Positions 17,863-27,272 of a DNA stretch of 64,000 nt are shown piece after piece. Position 1 is the first letter of the stretch. The number at the start of each line of letters is the position of its first letter. The notes under the pieces were generated by a model. The model did not search any database. It was given only the letters and a program-made list of their open reading frames with translations, and was not told the DNA's origin. Source of the stretch: Synechococcus sp. LA31 (GTDB lineage: Bacteria > Cyanobacteriota > Cyanobacteriia > PCC-6307 > Cyanobiaceae). The DNA is taken from positions 1,364,001-1,428,000 of the forward strand of contig NZ_CP075523.1 of the NCBI RefSeq assembly GCF_018502385.1, written 5' to 3'. A program made the position numbers and the translations under genes.

Positions 17863-18186
17863 ATGTCCAGCGCCGCAGCCGTCACCGACGCTTCCTTCGA
17901 GCAGGACGTGCTCAAGAGCGATGTGCCTGTGCTGGTGGATTTCTGGGCCCCTTGGTGCGGCCCCTGCCGCATGGTGGCCCCGATCGTGGATGAAATCGCC
18001 AAAGAATTCGAAGGCAAGATCAAGGTGTTCAAGCTCAACACCGACGAAAACCCCAACGTGGCCAGCCAGTACGGCATCCGCAGCATCCCCACCCTCATGG
18101 TGTTCAAAGATGGCCAGAAGGTGGACACGGTGGTGGGTGCCGTGCCCAAAACCACCCTCTCCGGCACGATCGCTAAATATCTCTGA
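17863..18186 (+). CDS. trxA: Thioredoxin (m-type)
   Basis: The 107-residue protein has the canonical WCGPC active site in [14 protein letters not shown]. The cis-Pro segment is SIPTLMVF. It reduces disulfides of Calvin-cycle and other enzymes using electrons from ferredoxin- or NADPH-thioredoxin reductase in the cytosol. Length and sequence are typical of the essential cyanobacterial TrxA. A strong intrinsic terminator follows, so it appears to be monocistronic. Confidence 0.98.
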   Translation: MSSAAAVTDASFEQDVLKSDVPVLVDFWAPWCGPCRMVAPIVDEIAKEFEGKIKVFKLNTDENPNVASQYGIRSIPTLMVFKDGQKVDTVVGAVPKTTLSGTIAKYL

Positions 18187-18222
18187 AAGCGCGGGCTGAT
18201 TCGTACCGCCCAGATAGCCTCC

Positions 18223-18249
18223 AAGCTCGGCCGCAAGGCCGGGCTTTTT
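18223..18249 (+). terminator. Rho-independent terminator after trxA
   Basis: A ten-pair stem (arm AAGCTCGGCC at 18223-18232 with one G-U pair) closes on a GCAA tetraloop and is followed directly by a run of five T. It lies 37 bases after the trxA stop and before the LOG gene. Confidence 0.85.
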
Positions 18250-18268
18250 CATTGCCCACCCCCCGTTG

Positions 18269-19321
18269 ATGGAGCAGAGCCCTCTTCAGGCCCTCGATCA
18301 GGAGCTTCAGGCCCACCCCCAGCGCCGCGCCATCGAACGCAGCATCGTGAGCCTGCTGGAGATCGCCAAAGGCAGCAACGATGCCGATGAATGGCGGCTG
18401 ATCAACGGGGCCCTGGCCGACATTCGCGATGGCCTGAACGTGTTTGCTCCCCATCGCCGAACCCGCAAGGTCACGGTGTTCGGCTCGGCTCGAACCGCAT
18501 CCGATGCGGCGGCCTACCAACTCGCCAAGGAACTGGCCCAGGCGGCGGTGGAGCGGGGCTTTGAGGTGATGACCGGGGCTGGGGGCGGCATCATGGAGGC
18601 CGCCAACAGCGGCGCCGGCTGTGAGAACAGCATCGGCCTGAATGTGGATCTGCCGTTTGAGCAGCATGCCAACCGCTTTGTGAACAGCTGCGATGGCAGG
18701 CTGCTGCACTTTCGTTATTTCTTCACCCGCAAGCTGTTCTTCCTGCGCGAGAGCGATGCCCTGGTGGTGATGCCGGGGGGCTTCGGCACCTTCGACGAGC
18801 TGTTTGAATCCCTCACCTTGATCCAAACCGGCCGCACCCCTCCGATTCCGCTGGTGATGCTGGCCCCCAGCGGCGATCAGTTCTGGCCCGACTGGCTCCA
18901 GGACATCCAGCAGGATCTGGCCAGCCGCGGCCTGATCTCCCCTGAAGACACCTGCCTGCTCAAGCAAGCCAACACCGCGTCAGAAGCGATGCAACACATC
19001 TGCCACTTCTACAGGGTGTTTCACACTGCCCAGTTCGCCGAAGACCGCATGGAGCTGCTTCTGCACAGCACGATCAGCAGCGACACGCTGGCCAGCCTCA
19101 ACCGCGAATTCGACACGCTTGTGGATGAAGGCAGCATCAGCCAGGGTGAAAGCTGCGACAGCAACGGCATCCTGAGGCCCTGCTTGCGCTTCCATCTCGA
19201 TCGGCGCCGGGTGGGATTGCTCTATCAACTGATCGATCGGCTCAATGATCTGCCGCTGGAGGTGGCACCAGCGATCGAGCAACCTGGCGAAAGGATTCGC
19301 AGCACCCTCACTTGCCCATGA
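18269..19321 (+). CDS. LOG-family (TIGR00730) Rossmann-fold protein
   Basis: The 350-residue protein carries the LOG signature PGGFGTFDE and an upstream glycine-rich GAGGGIMEAAN nucleotide motif. Some LOG proteins are cytokinin nucleoside-5'-monophosphate phosphoribohydrolases. Long cyanobacterial forms like this one, with N- and C-terminal extensions, have no proven substrate. ATG 18269 is preferred to the TTG three bases earlier. Its stop overlaps the hisH start as ATGA. The old name 'lysine decarboxylase' should be disregarded. Confidence 0.85.
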   Translation: MEQSPLQALDQELQAHPQRRAIERSIVSLLEIAKGSNDADEWRLINGALADIRDGLNVFAPHRRTRKVTVFGSARTASDAAAYQLAKELAQAAVERGFEVMTGAGGGIMEAANSGAGCENSIGLNVDLPFEQHANRFVNSCDGRLLHFRYFFTRKLFFLRESDALVVMPGGFGTFDELFESLTLIQTGRTPPIPLVMLAPSGDQFWPDWLQDIQQDLASRGLISPEDTCLLKQANTASEAMQHICHFYRVFHTAQFAEDRMELLLHSTISSDTLASLNREFDTLVDEGSISQGESCDSNGILRPCLRFHLDRRRVGLLYQLIDRLNDLPLEVAPAIEQPGERIRSTLTCP

Positions 19322-19944
19322 CGCACATCGGCCTGATCGACTACGGCATGGGCAATCTGCACTCCGTGCAGCGGGCCTTCGAGCGGCTGGGCAGCAGCAT
19401 CCAGGCGGTGAGCAGCGCTGGCTCGATGGAGGGCTGCGATGCGCTGGTGCTGCCAGGGGTGGGGGCGTTTGATCCCGCGATGGAACGCCTGCACGGCTCA
19501 GGGCTGGTGCCGGCTCTACGCCAATGGTGCAGCTGCGATCGGCCGCTGCTTGGCATCTGTCTGGGTTTGCAACTGCTGTTCGAACGCAGCGATGAAGGCG
19601 AGCGCGAAGGCCTGGGTCTGCTGGCGGGCCATGTGGCCGCCCTCCCCCGCCAGCTGGGCCACCCGGTGCCGCATATGGGCTGGGAGCCGCTCCAGCCCAA
19701 GCACCCCAGCCCGCTACTGCCACCTGATCAAGAGCCGGCCTGGATGTATTTCGTGCACTCCTATGCCGCAGTGCCCACTGATCCCGCTTGCACCACAGCA
19801 GCGGTGAACTTTGGCGCTCACAGCCTCACCGCAGCGGTGTGGCAGGGCCGGATCGGTGCCTGCCAGTTTCACCCGGAAAAATCAGGCCTGAGCGGGGAAG
19901 CGATGTTGCGCCGCTGGCTGCAATGGGTTGAGCAGACGGCATGA
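19318..19944 (+). CDS. hisH: Imidazole glycerol phosphate synthase, glutamine amidotransferase subunit
   Basis: The class I amidotransferase triad is visible: nucleophile Cys in LLGICLGLQLLFE, and His/Glu in CQFHPEKSG. HisH releases ammonia from glutamine and passes it to HisF in histidine synthesis; hisF is not in the window. ATG 19318 overlaps the LOG stop by four bases, and the stop overlaps rsmD by four bases, so the three are probably cotranscribed. Confidence 0.97.
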   Translation: MTHIGLIDYGMGNLHSVQRAFERLGSSIQAVSSAGSMEGCDALVLPGVGAFDPAMERLHGSGLVPALRQWCSCDRPLLGICLGLQLLFERSDEGEREGLGLLAGHVAALPRQLGHPVPHMGWEPLQPKHPSPLLPPDQEPAWMYFVHSYAAVPTDPACTTAAVNFGAHSLTAAVWQGRIGACQFHPEKSGLSGEAMLRRWLQWVEQTA

Positions 19945-20567
19945 GCCTGCGCCTCAGCGGCGGCCGCCGCCTGCAAAGCCCACCCGGAAGCACCGCTCGG
20001 CCCACCCCGTCGCGGGTGCGGCTGGCCGTGATGAATATGCTCGCCTTCAATCTCCCCGGCTGCCGCTGGCTAGACCTGTTCTGCGGCAGCGGCGTGATGG
20101 GCTGTGAAGCTCTTCAGCGTGGTGCGGCGGCCGTGGTAGCGGTGGATCAGCAACGAGCCCTGGCGACAACCAGCCGCGCCAACCTTGAGCTCACGGCCAA
20201 AGGGCTGGAATCAAGCCCCACCATCGCGGTGCACAACCAGGAGGTGCAGCGCTGGCTGCAGGCCGGACGGCAGAGCGATCAACTCGAGCCATTTGATGTG
20301 GTTTATGCCGATCCCCCCTACGCCGCTGAGCTCTATGGCCCTGTGGCGTCAGCGGTGCGTGAAGGGGATTGGCTCCAAGCCGATGGATCGCTGCTACTGG
20401 AGTGCAGCTCAACAGCCCTACCCGATCTGGCCGCAGAGGCCTTCTCGGGCTGGGATCTGATGAAACAGAAGCGCTACGGCAGCAGCACGGTGCTGGTGCT
20501 GAGGCTCAGCCGCCCAGGGCGCTGCCACGGCGGTACTGGTTCCAGGCAGCCACAAACAAACCGGTGA
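19941..20567 (+). CDS. rsmD: 16S rRNA (guanine966-N2)-methyltransferase
   Basis: The SAM-binding motif is [15 protein letters not shown], and the N6/N2-methyltransferase catalytic motif is [10 protein letters not shown], both typical of RsmD. It methylates G966 of 16S rRNA. The last twenty or so residues (after VLVLRLSR) are encoded opposite the 3' part of petG and look non-conserved, as if the stop codon had slipped downstream. ATGA overlap with hisH. Confidence 0.93.
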   Translation: MSLRLSGGRRLQSPPGSTARPTPSRVRLAVMNMLAFNLPGCRWLDLFCGSGVMGCEALQRGAAAVVAVDQQRALATTSRANLELTAKGLESSPTIAVHNQEVQRWLQAGRQSDQLEPFDVVYADPPYAAELYGPVASAVREGDWLQADGSLLLECSSTALPDLAAEAFSGWDLMKQKRYGSSTVLVLRLSRPGRCHGGTGSRQPQTNR

Positions 20568-20619
20568 GGGTCACGGGAATCAGACCGAGCACGATGCCGC
20601 AGAGCAGGGGTTCGATCAT
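20506..20619 (-). CDS. petG: Cytochrome b6f complex subunit V
   Basis: This 37-residue single-helix protein ([18 protein letters not shown]...AAWNQYRRG) is an almost canonical PetG, needed for cytochrome b6f assembly in the thylakoid. The start is ATG 20619; the longer open frame upstream is not conserved. Its 3' 62 bases overlap the end of rsmD on the other strand. Confidence 0.95.
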   Translation of the reverse strand: MIEPLLCGIVLGLIPVTLTGLFVAAWNQYRRGSALGG

Positions 20620-20693
20620 GGGGTCATTCACCGGAAGTAGTTGCACAATTCTTTCACGCCCCCAGCGCCCAGCGCGACCTATTTGCACCATCT

Positions 20694-21086
20694 GTGACCG
20701 GATCCCCTCTGCCTGAGCGCAACGACGCAGCCCCCAATAGCCGAGGCCTCATTCCCGCCCTGGTGCTGCTGGCCGCTGCCTGCGTGGCGGTGCTGGCGCT
20801 GCTGGTGATTCCAGCCGCCCGCAGTGACCCCTACACCCACAGCACCCTGCAGCTGAGCGGTTCAACAGAGCGAGGCGAGCAGTTGTTTCTGATCAACTGC
20901 GCCGGGTGCCATGGCATTGCCGCCCAGGGGCTGGTGGGCCCAAATCTGCACGGCGTTGATAGCCGCAAGAACGACCGCCAGCTGATTCAGCAGGTGGTGA
21001 GTGGTCGTACGCCGCCAATGCCCCGATTCCAGCCAGAACCTCAGGCCATGGCCGATCTGCTCGCCTACCTGCACGCGCTCACATGA
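20694..21086 (+). CDS. cytM: Membrane-anchored c-type cytochrome, CytM-like
   Basis: The 130-residue protein has an N-terminal hydrophobic anchor ([20 protein letters not shown]), one haem site CAGCH and a distal Met in PPMPRF. This matches cytochrome cM of cyanobacteria in size and layout. CytM is conserved but its role is debated; it has been linked to restraint of respiration or photosynthesis under dim or heterotrophic conditions. GTG start. Divergent from petG across 74 bases. Its stop overlaps the trmJ start by four bases. The subfamily assignment is from architecture. Confidence 0.75.
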   Translation: MTGSPLPERNDAAPNSRGLIPALVLLAAACVAVLALLVIPAARSDPYTHSTLQLSGSTERGEQLFLINCAGCHGIAAQGLVGPNLHGVDSRKNDRQLIQQVVSGRTPPMPRFQPEPQAMADLLAYLHALT

Positions 21087-21820
21087 GCCTGGCTGTGGTG
21101 CTGGTGGAGCCGGCTGGCCCCCTCAACGTGGGCAGCGTGGCCAGGCTGTGCGCCAATTTCCAGGTGCCACAACTTCGCCTGGTGGCTCCACGCTGCGATC
21201 ACCTGGGCCCCGAAGCGCGGCAGATGGCCGTGCATGGCGAGGCGCTGCTGGAGCAATCGCTGATCTACCCGGATCTAGCTGCAGCCGTGGCCGACTGCCA
21301 GCGGGTGGTCGCCACCAGCGGCCGTGTGGAAACAGAAAGCCTGCCTCTGAGCTCTCCAGCCGAAGCCCTGGGCTGGCTCTGGCGAGGAGCCAGCTGCAGC
21401 CCCGTAGCCGCGCTGGTGTTTGGCCGGGAAGACCGGGGCCTCAGCAACGCCGAACTCCTTCAGGCCGGGCGGGTGGTGCGGCTGGCCACGAGTGACGCCT
21501 ATGCCTCTCTCAACCTCTCCCATGCGGTGGCGATCTGCCTGCACGAGCTCCAGGCCTGCCGCGAGCAACCACATCCCACCAACGCCATAGCCGATGGGAA
21601 CAGTGGCGTGCTCTCCAGCCGCGGGGATCTAGAGGCGGCTCTGGCAGATGCTGAAGCGCTCCTGCTGGAGGTGGGCTTTCTGTATCCGCACACGGCAGCT
21701 GCACGCATGGCCAAGCTGCGCGCCTTGCTCCAGCGGGCGCAGGTGCAGCAGCAAGAAGTGGCTTTACTACGAGGCATGGTGCGTCAACTGCGCTGGGCAG
21801 CCCAGCGAGAGACGCCTTAA
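21083..21820 (+). CDS. trmJ: tRNA/rRNA methyltransferase of the SpoU/TrmJ family
   Basis: The 245-residue SPOUT methyltransferase shows motif 1 (VEPAGPLNVGSVARLCANF), motif 2 (ALVFGREDRGLSN) and motif 3 (YASLNLSHAVAI) of the SpoU class. The TrmJ subgroup 2'-O-methylates position 32 of tRNA anticodon loops. A C-terminal helical extension fits TrmJ. The exact target is inferred. ATGA overlap with cytM. Confidence 0.85.
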   Translation: MSLAVVLVEPAGPLNVGSVARLCANFQVPQLRLVAPRCDHLGPEARQMAVHGEALLEQSLIYPDLAAAVADCQRVVATSGRVETESLPLSSPAEALGWLWRGASCSPVAALVFGREDRGLSNAELLQAGRVVRLATSDAYASLNLSHAVAICLHELQACREQPHPTNAIADGNSGVLSSRGDLEAALADAEALLLEVGFLYPHTAAARMAKLRALLQRAQVQQQEVALLRGMVRQLRWAAQRETP

Positions 21821-21850
21821 CGTCCGGTCCGTCGGCCGTTTGGCACCCCC

Positions 21851-22960
21851 TTGAGCGCGAGTCGCCCCAACCGCTCCAGTCGCCCGCCGGGCTGGGGCGC
21901 ACCACTGCGGCTGGTCTTGCGGCTGGCGGTGATGGGGATCGGCCTTGGGGTGATCAGCGGCACCGCGCTGAAGCTGCTCGCGCCGCACTTGGCGGACGGC
22001 ACGAGCAGCACCACTCCACCGGGCCAACAGCCGCTTGAGCGGCTTTCCGCAAGCCAACCCCTCCCAAGCGGGATAGCCCTGGGGCGCTTCGAACCCAAAA
22101 CCGAGCTCACAGCGTTGAGCCAGAAATGGGCCCAGCTAGCTGCGCGCCACAAAGACCTGCAAGCCAGCGGCTACCTGTTGGTGCTCGACGACGGCCGCTT
22201 CGCCCAGCTGCAGGCCGACAAGGCGCTGCCCGCCGCAAGTTCGATCAAGACCCCGATCCTGCTGGCGGGGCTGGAAGAGCTCGATACCGGCAAGCTGCGC
22301 TGGAACGAACCGCTCACCCTCACAAAAGAGGTGGTGGGCGGCGGCGCCGGCTGGATGGCCAGCAAACCGGTGGGCAGCCGTTTTCCGTTCTGGGAGGCCG
22401 CCACCGAAATGATCCGGGTGAGCGACAACAGCGCGACCAACTTGCTGATCAAGCGCCTGGGGGGCAAGACCGCGCTCAACGCCCGTTTCCAGGCCATGGG
22501 CCTTCATGCCACCGTGATCAACAACTGGCTGCCGGACCTCAAGGGCACCAACACCACCAGCTCCCTCGATCTGGCTCACTCCATCGCCATGGTGGACACC
22601 GGCGAGATGCTCAGCCCCCGCGCCCGCGATCTGTTCCGCGGCGTGATGGGCACCTCCCGCACCAACACCCTGCTGCCCCTGGGGATGCTGATGGGCCTCG
22701 GCGGCGATTCCGCTGACCCCGACAGCGCCCTGCTGGCCCATGGGGTGACGGTGCTCAACAAGACCGGCGACATCGGCATCGCCTACGCCGATGGCGGCCT
22801 GATCGAGCTCCCCAACGGCCAGCGAGCCGTAGCCGCTTTCATGGTGAAAGGACCGTTCAACGACCCCCGCTCCACCGGGCTGATCCGTGCCATGGCTGCC
22901 GAAGTAGCCCGCACGCTGATCGGCAAACCGGGCGGCACCGCACCTGCTGCAAACCGATGA
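21851..22960 (+). CDS. Class A beta-lactamase-fold serine hydrolase, likely not a lactamase
   Basis: An N-terminal transmembrane helix (about 19-45) anchors a class A serine beta-lactamase/PBP-like domain. SxxK is SSIK, the SDN motif is SDNSATN, and KTG is in NKTGDIG. The position equivalent to the omega-loop Glu166 reads Leu227 (NWLPDLK), so efficient hydrolysis of beta-lactams is unlikely. TTG start at 21851. Its stop overlaps the DUF3370 gene. It may act on peptidoglycan-like peptides; that is inference. Confidence 0.8.
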   Translation: MSASRPNRSSRPPGWGAPLRLVLRLAVMGIGLGVISGTALKLLAPHLADGTSSTTPPGQQPLERLSASQPLPSGIALGRFEPKTELTALSQKWAQLAARHKDLQASGYLLVLDDGRFAQLQADKALPAASSIKTPILLAGLEELDTGKLRWNEPLTLTKEVVGGGAGWMASKPVGSRFPFWEAATEMIRVSDNSATNLLIKRLGGKTALNARFQAMGLHATVINNWLPDLKGTNTTSSLDLAHSIAMVDTGEMLSPRARDLFRGVMGTSRTNTLLPLGMLMGLGGDSADPDSALLAHGVTVLNKTGDIGIAYADGGLIELPNGQRAVAAFMVKGPFNDPRSTGLIRAMAAEVARTLIGKPGGTAPAANR

Positions 22961-24321
22961 TCCTGCCCCTGCTCCTGGCGACGACACCGCCCGCACCGGC
23001 TGCCCCGGCGCCGATCCTGCGACCTCAGACCGTGGCTCCCCTTCCCGGCGGCCTCGATCGGGTGCTGGTGGTGAACGACAACAACCCCGAGCTGATCTCC
23101 GGGCCAGGCATCCTGCTCTCCACCTTTCCCAAAGCAGGCCGCAGCAAGCCCGATGCGCACCTGGATGTGGCGCTGAACGGTCGCTTCGACCTCTTCAGCC
23201 ACCACGTGTATGCAGGCAAGCCGGACAGCCTCGATTCCACCCTCTGGCTGGCGGTGGTGGCCGAACCCCGCGGCGATCAACCGGTGACGCTTCAGCTGCT
23301 GGGAGGATCCACAGCCCTATCTCAGGCCACGGACAAGCAGCAACCGGATGCCCCCTTCCTGCCTCTGCCAGCTCTGATGCCGCAAGACGGGCATGTGTAC
23401 AGCGGTCCCGGCAGCCGCGTGGCTACTGAACTACTGGCACGCCAACGCAACGCGCTGATTCCGGAGCGATGGACCCTGGCGCCGGGGCGCCTCAGCACCT
23501 TGATCGTGCTGCCCATCCCGGTGAAGGGGCTTGATCCCCTACTCAATGGCCGCAACCTGCAATTGCGCCTACAGAGCTCCGGCCCGGTGAGTCTCGCCAC
23601 GCTGGCGGCCTACGGCCGTGATGATCAGGCCCCAGCCCCCGGGAGCTGGGGCGCATTGCTCGACGGCGACCTGAGCCCCAAGGAACACCAGCCCACCCCC
23701 CGGGGCGCCAGCGGCCGAATGGTGTATTCCCGGGTGAGCGGGGTGCAGATCGGCAGCATCTGGAGCGGCACGATCACCGACCCCGGCAAGCCTTACCTCT
23801 CCACGAGCCGCGCCCCAATCTCCTGGCCGATTGCTTCGCTGGAGCGCGGCAGCCTCGGCACAGGCCAGGTGCAGACGGCTGAATTGAAAGCCTTCTACCC
23901 GGGTACCGCCTGGGCCGCCCATGGCAATTACGGCGTGGAATACAACCTGGCGATCCCGCTGCGCAACACCAGCAAGCAACCAGTGACGCTTGAGCTGGCC
24001 TTCGAATCACCCCTGAAAACAGACCAGGCCCAGGGCGGCCTGCGCTTCAACCCCAAACCAGGCCAATCGGTGATGTTCCGCGGCACCGTGGAAGCCACCG
24101 GCCTCGATGGCTCAGGCGGCACCTCCTCCGGACGGCGCAGCGTCCACTTGGTGCAACGGGTAGGGCAGCAGGGTCCGGCTTTGGGAACGGTGAGCCTGGC
24201 CCCTGGGGCCAGCCGGCAGCTACGGGTGCGCCTGATCTACCCGGCCGATGCCACACCGCCACAGGTGCTGAGCCTGCTGCCTGTGAAACAATCCCCAGAC
24301 CAGCCAGCCTCCTCTCACTGA
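22957..24321 (+). CDS. DUF3370 family cyanobacterial protein
   Basis: The 454-residue protein starts with a hydrophobic, Ala/Pro-rich leader and is otherwise beta-rich, matching the DUF3370 family, which is confined mainly to cyanobacteria. Recognisable segments include DRVLVVNDNNPE, ALNGRFDLFSHHVY and NYGVEYNLAIPLRN. It is probably exported. Function is unknown. It overlaps both its neighbours by four or one bases (ATGA, TGATG), and so is likely cotranscribed with the beta-lactamase-fold gene and chlI. Confidence 0.8.
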   Translation: MILPLLLATTPPAPAAPAPILRPQTVAPLPGGLDRVLVVNDNNPELISGPGILLSTFPKAGRSKPDAHLDVALNGRFDLFSHHVYAGKPDSLDSTLWLAVVAEPRGDQPVTLQLLGGSTALSQATDKQQPDAPFLPLPALMPQDGHVYSGPGSRVATELLARQRNALIPERWTLAPGRLSTLIVLPIPVKGLDPLLNGRNLQLRLQSSGPVSLATLAAYGRDDQAPAPGSWGALLDGDLSPKEHQPTPRGASGRMVYSRVSGVQIGSIWSGTITDPGKPYLSTSRAPISWPIASLERGSLGTGQVQTAELKAFYPGTAWAAHGNYGVEYNLAIPLRNTSKQPVTLELAFESPLKTDQAQGGLRFNPKPGQSVMFRGTVEATGLDGSGGTSSGRRSVHLVQRVGQQGPALGTVSLAPGASRQLRVRLIYPADATPPQVLSLLPVKQSPDQPASSH

Positions 24322-25406
24322 TGCAAGCCCGCAAGCGCAGGGTCTTCCCCTTCACCGCCATCGTGGGTCAGGAGGAGATGAAGCTCGCCCTGCTGCTCAA
24401 CGTGATCGATCCGCGCATTGGCGGCGTGATGATCATGGGCGACCGCGGCACCGGCAAGAGCACCACCATCCGCGCCCTGGCCGACCTACTGCCGGAGATC
24501 GATGTGGTGGCGGGCGACCCTTACAACAGCTCCCCGGCCGACCCCGATCTGCAGAGCAGCGAGGTACGGCAACGAGCCGACCACGGTGAGCAGCTACCGA
24601 TCGAGCAGCGCCAGGTGCCCATGGTGGACCTTCCCCTCGGAGCGACCGAAGACCGCCTCTGCGGCACCATCGACATCGAGAAAGCTCTGAGCGAGGGCGT
24701 GCGGGCGTTCGAGCCTGGCCTGCTGGCGAAGGCCAACCGCGGTCTGCTCTACGTGGATGAGGTGAACCTGCTCGACGACCATCTGGTGGACGTGTTGCTG
24801 GATTCGGCCGCCTCGGGCTGGAACACCGTGGAGCGCGAGGGCGTGAGCGTGCGCCACCCAGCCCGGTTCGTGCTGATCGGCTCCGGTAACCCTGAGGAAG
24901 GCGAGCTGCGCCCGCAGCTGCTCGATCGTTTCGGCATGAGCGTGGAGGTGCGCACGGTGCGCGATCCCGAGCTGCGCGTGCAAGTGGTGGATCAGCGCAC
25001 CGCGTTCGACAACGACCCCGACGGCTTCAACAACGCCGTGCAGACCACCCAGAACGCCCTGCAGGATCGCGTGATCGCGGCTCAGAAGTTGCTCCCACAG
25101 GTGCAGATCGATGACGACCTGCGCATCCGCATCTCGGCCATCTGCGGCGAACTGGATGTGGACGGCCTCCGCGGCGACATTGTGACCAACCGCGCTGCCC
25201 GTGCCCTGGCCGCCTTTGAGGGCCGCACCGAAGTCACCGAAGACGACGTTGCCCGCGTGGCCGCCTGCTGCCTGCGCCACCGGCTGCGCAAGGACCCGCT
25301 TGAGCAGATCGACTCGGGCGATCGCGTGGTGAAGGTGTTCTGCAAGGTGTTTGAGCGCCCCGAATCCAGCGATCGCGGCGCCTTCGAACTGGCCCTGGCG
25401 GCCTGA
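24321..25406 (+). CDS. chlI: Magnesium chelatase ATPase subunit I
   Basis: The 361-residue AAA+ ATPase has Walker A ([15 protein letters not shown]) and Walker B ([16 protein letters not shown]). It drives insertion of Mg2+ into protoporphyrin IX with ChlD and ChlH, the first committed step of chlorophyll synthesis. Length and the insertion regions fit ChlI, not ChlD. The ATG shares a base with the upstream TGA. Confidence 0.98.
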   Translation: MQARKRRVFPFTAIVGQEEMKLALLLNVIDPRIGGVMIMGDRGTGKSTTIRALADLLPEIDVVAGDPYNSSPADPDLQSSEVRQRADHGEQLPIEQRQVPMVDLPLGATEDRLCGTIDIEKALSEGVRAFEPGLLAKANRGLLYVDEVNLLDDHLVDVLLDSAASGWNTVEREGVSVRHPARFVLIGSGNPEEGELRPQLLDRFGMSVEVRTVRDPELRVQVVDQRTAFDNDPDGFNNAVQTTQNALQDRVIAAQKLLPQVQIDDDLRIRISAICGELDVDGLRGDIVTNRAARALAAFEGRTEVTEDDVARVAACCLRHRLRKDPLEQIDSGDRVVKVFCKVFERPESSDRGAFELALAA

Positions 25407-25423
25407 TTGAAGGCCGAGGCCAG

Positions 25424-25900
25424 GTGGTGATCCTCGGCATCGATCCCGGCCTGGCCCGCGTTGGCTACGGGCTGATTGAAGTGGACGGCACCCCTGGCCG
25501 GGGTCAGCAGCGGCTTTTGGATTGCGGGATCATCCGCACCGATCCTGGCCGCAGCGAAGGCGAGCGGATGGTGGAGATCGCCCGCGACCTGCGTCAGTTA
25601 ATTCGTGCCTGGAGCCCGGAGCTGGCGGTGGTGGAGAAATTTTTCTTCTACCGCTCCAGCACCACGATCTCGGTGGTCCAGGCCCGCGGGGTATTGATGA
25701 TGACCCTGGCCCGCTTCGCGATCCCGGTGGTGGAATTTCCGCCGATGCAGATCAAGCTGGCTCTCGCCGGCCATGGCCACGCCGAGAAAGACGACGTGCT
25801 GGCGGCCGTGATGCGCGAGCTCAACCTCGACACCCCGCCGCGGCCTGACGACGCCGCTGATGCCCTGGCAGCAGCCCTCACCGGCTGGTTTCAACGTTGA
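25424..25900 (+). CDS. ruvC: Holliday junction endonuclease RuvC
   Basis: The RNase-H-fold resolvase has the first acidic residue in [14 protein letters not shown], Glu in VVEKFFF and the C-terminal DDAADALA. It cuts Holliday junctions with RuvAB. Start is GTG at 25424 or GTG at 25427. The stop overlaps the next TTG start. Confidence 0.96.
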   Translation: MVILGIDPGLARVGYGLIEVDGTPGRGQQRLLDCGIIRTDPGRSEGERMVEIARDLRQLIRAWSPELAVVEKFFFYRSSTTISVVQARGVLMMTLARFAIPVVEFPPMQIKLALAGHGHAEKDDVLAAVMRELNLDTPPRPDDAADALAAALTGWFQR

Positions 25901-26439
25901 GCAGCAAGCACGCGCTGCGCGAGCAGTTCCGCCAGCGGCGGCGCCAACTGCTGGCGGCCGCAGAACCTGGTATTCGGGCTGCTGCCGACGCCCTGGCAGG
26001 GACATTGGCCCCCGATCAGGCGCTGGGCATCTATTGGCCGCTAAGCGGCGAAGCGGATCTGCGCAACTTGGCGGCGCAGATCCTGGCGCTGCCACGGGTG
26101 AGCGAGGGCACACTCACCTATCGCCACTGGCAGGCCGGCGATGCCCTGAGCCATGACGACAGCCGGATCCTGGCCCCATCTCAGGGCCCTGATCTCGATG
26201 CATCAGCACTGGGCCTGCTGTTGGTGCCGGCCTTGGCCTTTGATCAGCACGGCTTCCGCCTGGGCTACGGCGGTGGGTGGTTTGATCGACTACGGAGCGA
26301 TCCGATCTGGAGGGCCGTGCCGGCCCTGGCGGTGCTACCCGCCGGCTGCCTGGTGGAGCAGCTGCCCAGCGATCACTGGGATGTGCCCTTCCACGGCTGG
26401 CTGGATGAGCAAGGCGCGCATTGGTTGCAAGCTGTTTAA
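25897..26439 (+). CDS. 5-formyltetrahydrofolate cyclo-ligase
   Basis: The 180-residue protein has the ligase motifs [24 protein letters not shown] and the N-terminal R..R..L helix. It converts 5-formyl-THF to 5,10-methenyl-THF with ATP, salvaging folate made by side reactions of photorespiratory glycine and serine metabolism. TTG start, overlapping the ruvC stop by four bases. The MTHFS family name is secure. Confidence 0.9.
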   Translation: MSSKHALREQFRQRRRQLLAAAEPGIRAAADALAGTLAPDQALGIYWPLSGEADLRNLAAQILALPRVSEGTLTYRHWQAGDALSHDDSRILAPSQGPDLDASALGLLLVPALAFDQHGFRLGYGGGWFDRLRSDPIWRAVPALAVLPAGCLVEQLPSDHWDVPFHGWLDEQGAHWLQAV

Positions 26440-26506
26440 AGCTGGCCAACACCATCGCGGCCCAGCGCAGGCTTTGCCAGGATCGCCATAGGCAAACAAC
26501 TGATCT

Positions 26507-26764
26507 GTGGATCTCCAGGCCAACGACGCGTTCCAATCCGCCATGAATGCCAGCCGTCAGGCCGCTGGCGAAAGCGGTGGAGAGGCAGCACGCCGCGGCC
26601 CCAGTATCCGGGTGAATCACGGCACGGCCGCCGAGCAGGTGCTGGCCGCGGAGCTTCATGGCCGGCAAGAAAGCGGCGACGCCCTCTCCATGATGGTTAG
26701 CTCCATGGTTCACATGGTGCAGGCCGGCAAAACCCGCAGCGCCAACAGCCGTTGGTCGGCCTGA
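26507..26764 (+). CDS. Small hypothetical protein
   Basis: This is an 85-residue frame starting at GTG (or ATG 26543), rich in Ala, Gly, Ser and Met, with no signal peptide or membrane helix. It lies in the same orientation as its neighbours and fills the gap between the cycloligase gene and the next protein. I do not recognise it. The coding evidence is only frame length and context. Confidence 0.45.
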   Translation: MDLQANDAFQSAMNASRQAAGESGGEAARRGPSIRVNHGTAAEQVLAAELHGRQESGDALSMMVSSMVHMVQAGKTRSANSRWSA

Positions 26765-26810
26765 GTGAGCTGCGCTTAGCTGAACACTGCCTCATCCCTC
26801 AGAACCTGCG

Positions 26811-27272
26811 ATGGCTCGCTCCTTTCACGCGGCTGCCTGGCGCGCCTTCGCCATGGCACTTCTGCTCTCCCCGGCAGCGGTTGAAGCCCACGCCATCGAG
26901 AGCAGCCTGACCCGCCTGCAGAGCCTGAGCGACAGCTTGATGCTCGAGAGCCGCTTCTCCAACGGCGAGCCCACCAGCGATGCAGTGGTGCGGCTGGTGG
27001 CACCGGATGGCCAGAGCATGGAGCTGGGCCGCACCGATGCCATGGGCCAGTTGAGCTTTGCGCTGCCGAAACAGGCCGAAGGCGACTGGGAATTGCAGGT
27101 GGATGGTGGTCCTGGCCACCGCGACTACCTAGAAATGCCGGTGGAGAGTGGGCAGGCTCAGCTCGATCAGATCAGCCGCCATCACCACCATGGCAATCCG
27201 ATCGTCTGGCTCAGTGCCCTGGGGGCAACTGCCATGCTGCTGGGAGTACAGCGCATCCGTCGATCCCGTTGA
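26811..27272 (+). CDS. Exported protein with carboxypeptidase-regulatory-like domain and C-terminal membrane helix
   Basis: The 153-residue protein has a signal peptide ending near VEAHAIES, a beta domain (SRFSNGEPTSDAVVRLVAPDG... GDWELQVDGG) like those of DUF4198/NikL-type metal-transport accessory proteins, a His-rich segment (RHHHHGN), and a C-terminal transmembrane helix. The His cluster suggests nickel or cobalt handling, but no metal transporter is adjacent; that role is inference. Its stop shares a base with sufE's start. Confidence 0.65.
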   Translation: MARSFHAAAWRAFAMALLLSPAAVEAHAIESSLTRLQSLSDSLMLESRFSNGEPTSDAVVRLVAPDGQSMELGRTDAMGQLSFALPKQAEGDWELQVDGGPGHRDYLEMPVESGQAQLDQISRHHHHGNPIVWLSALGATAMLLGVQRIRRSR

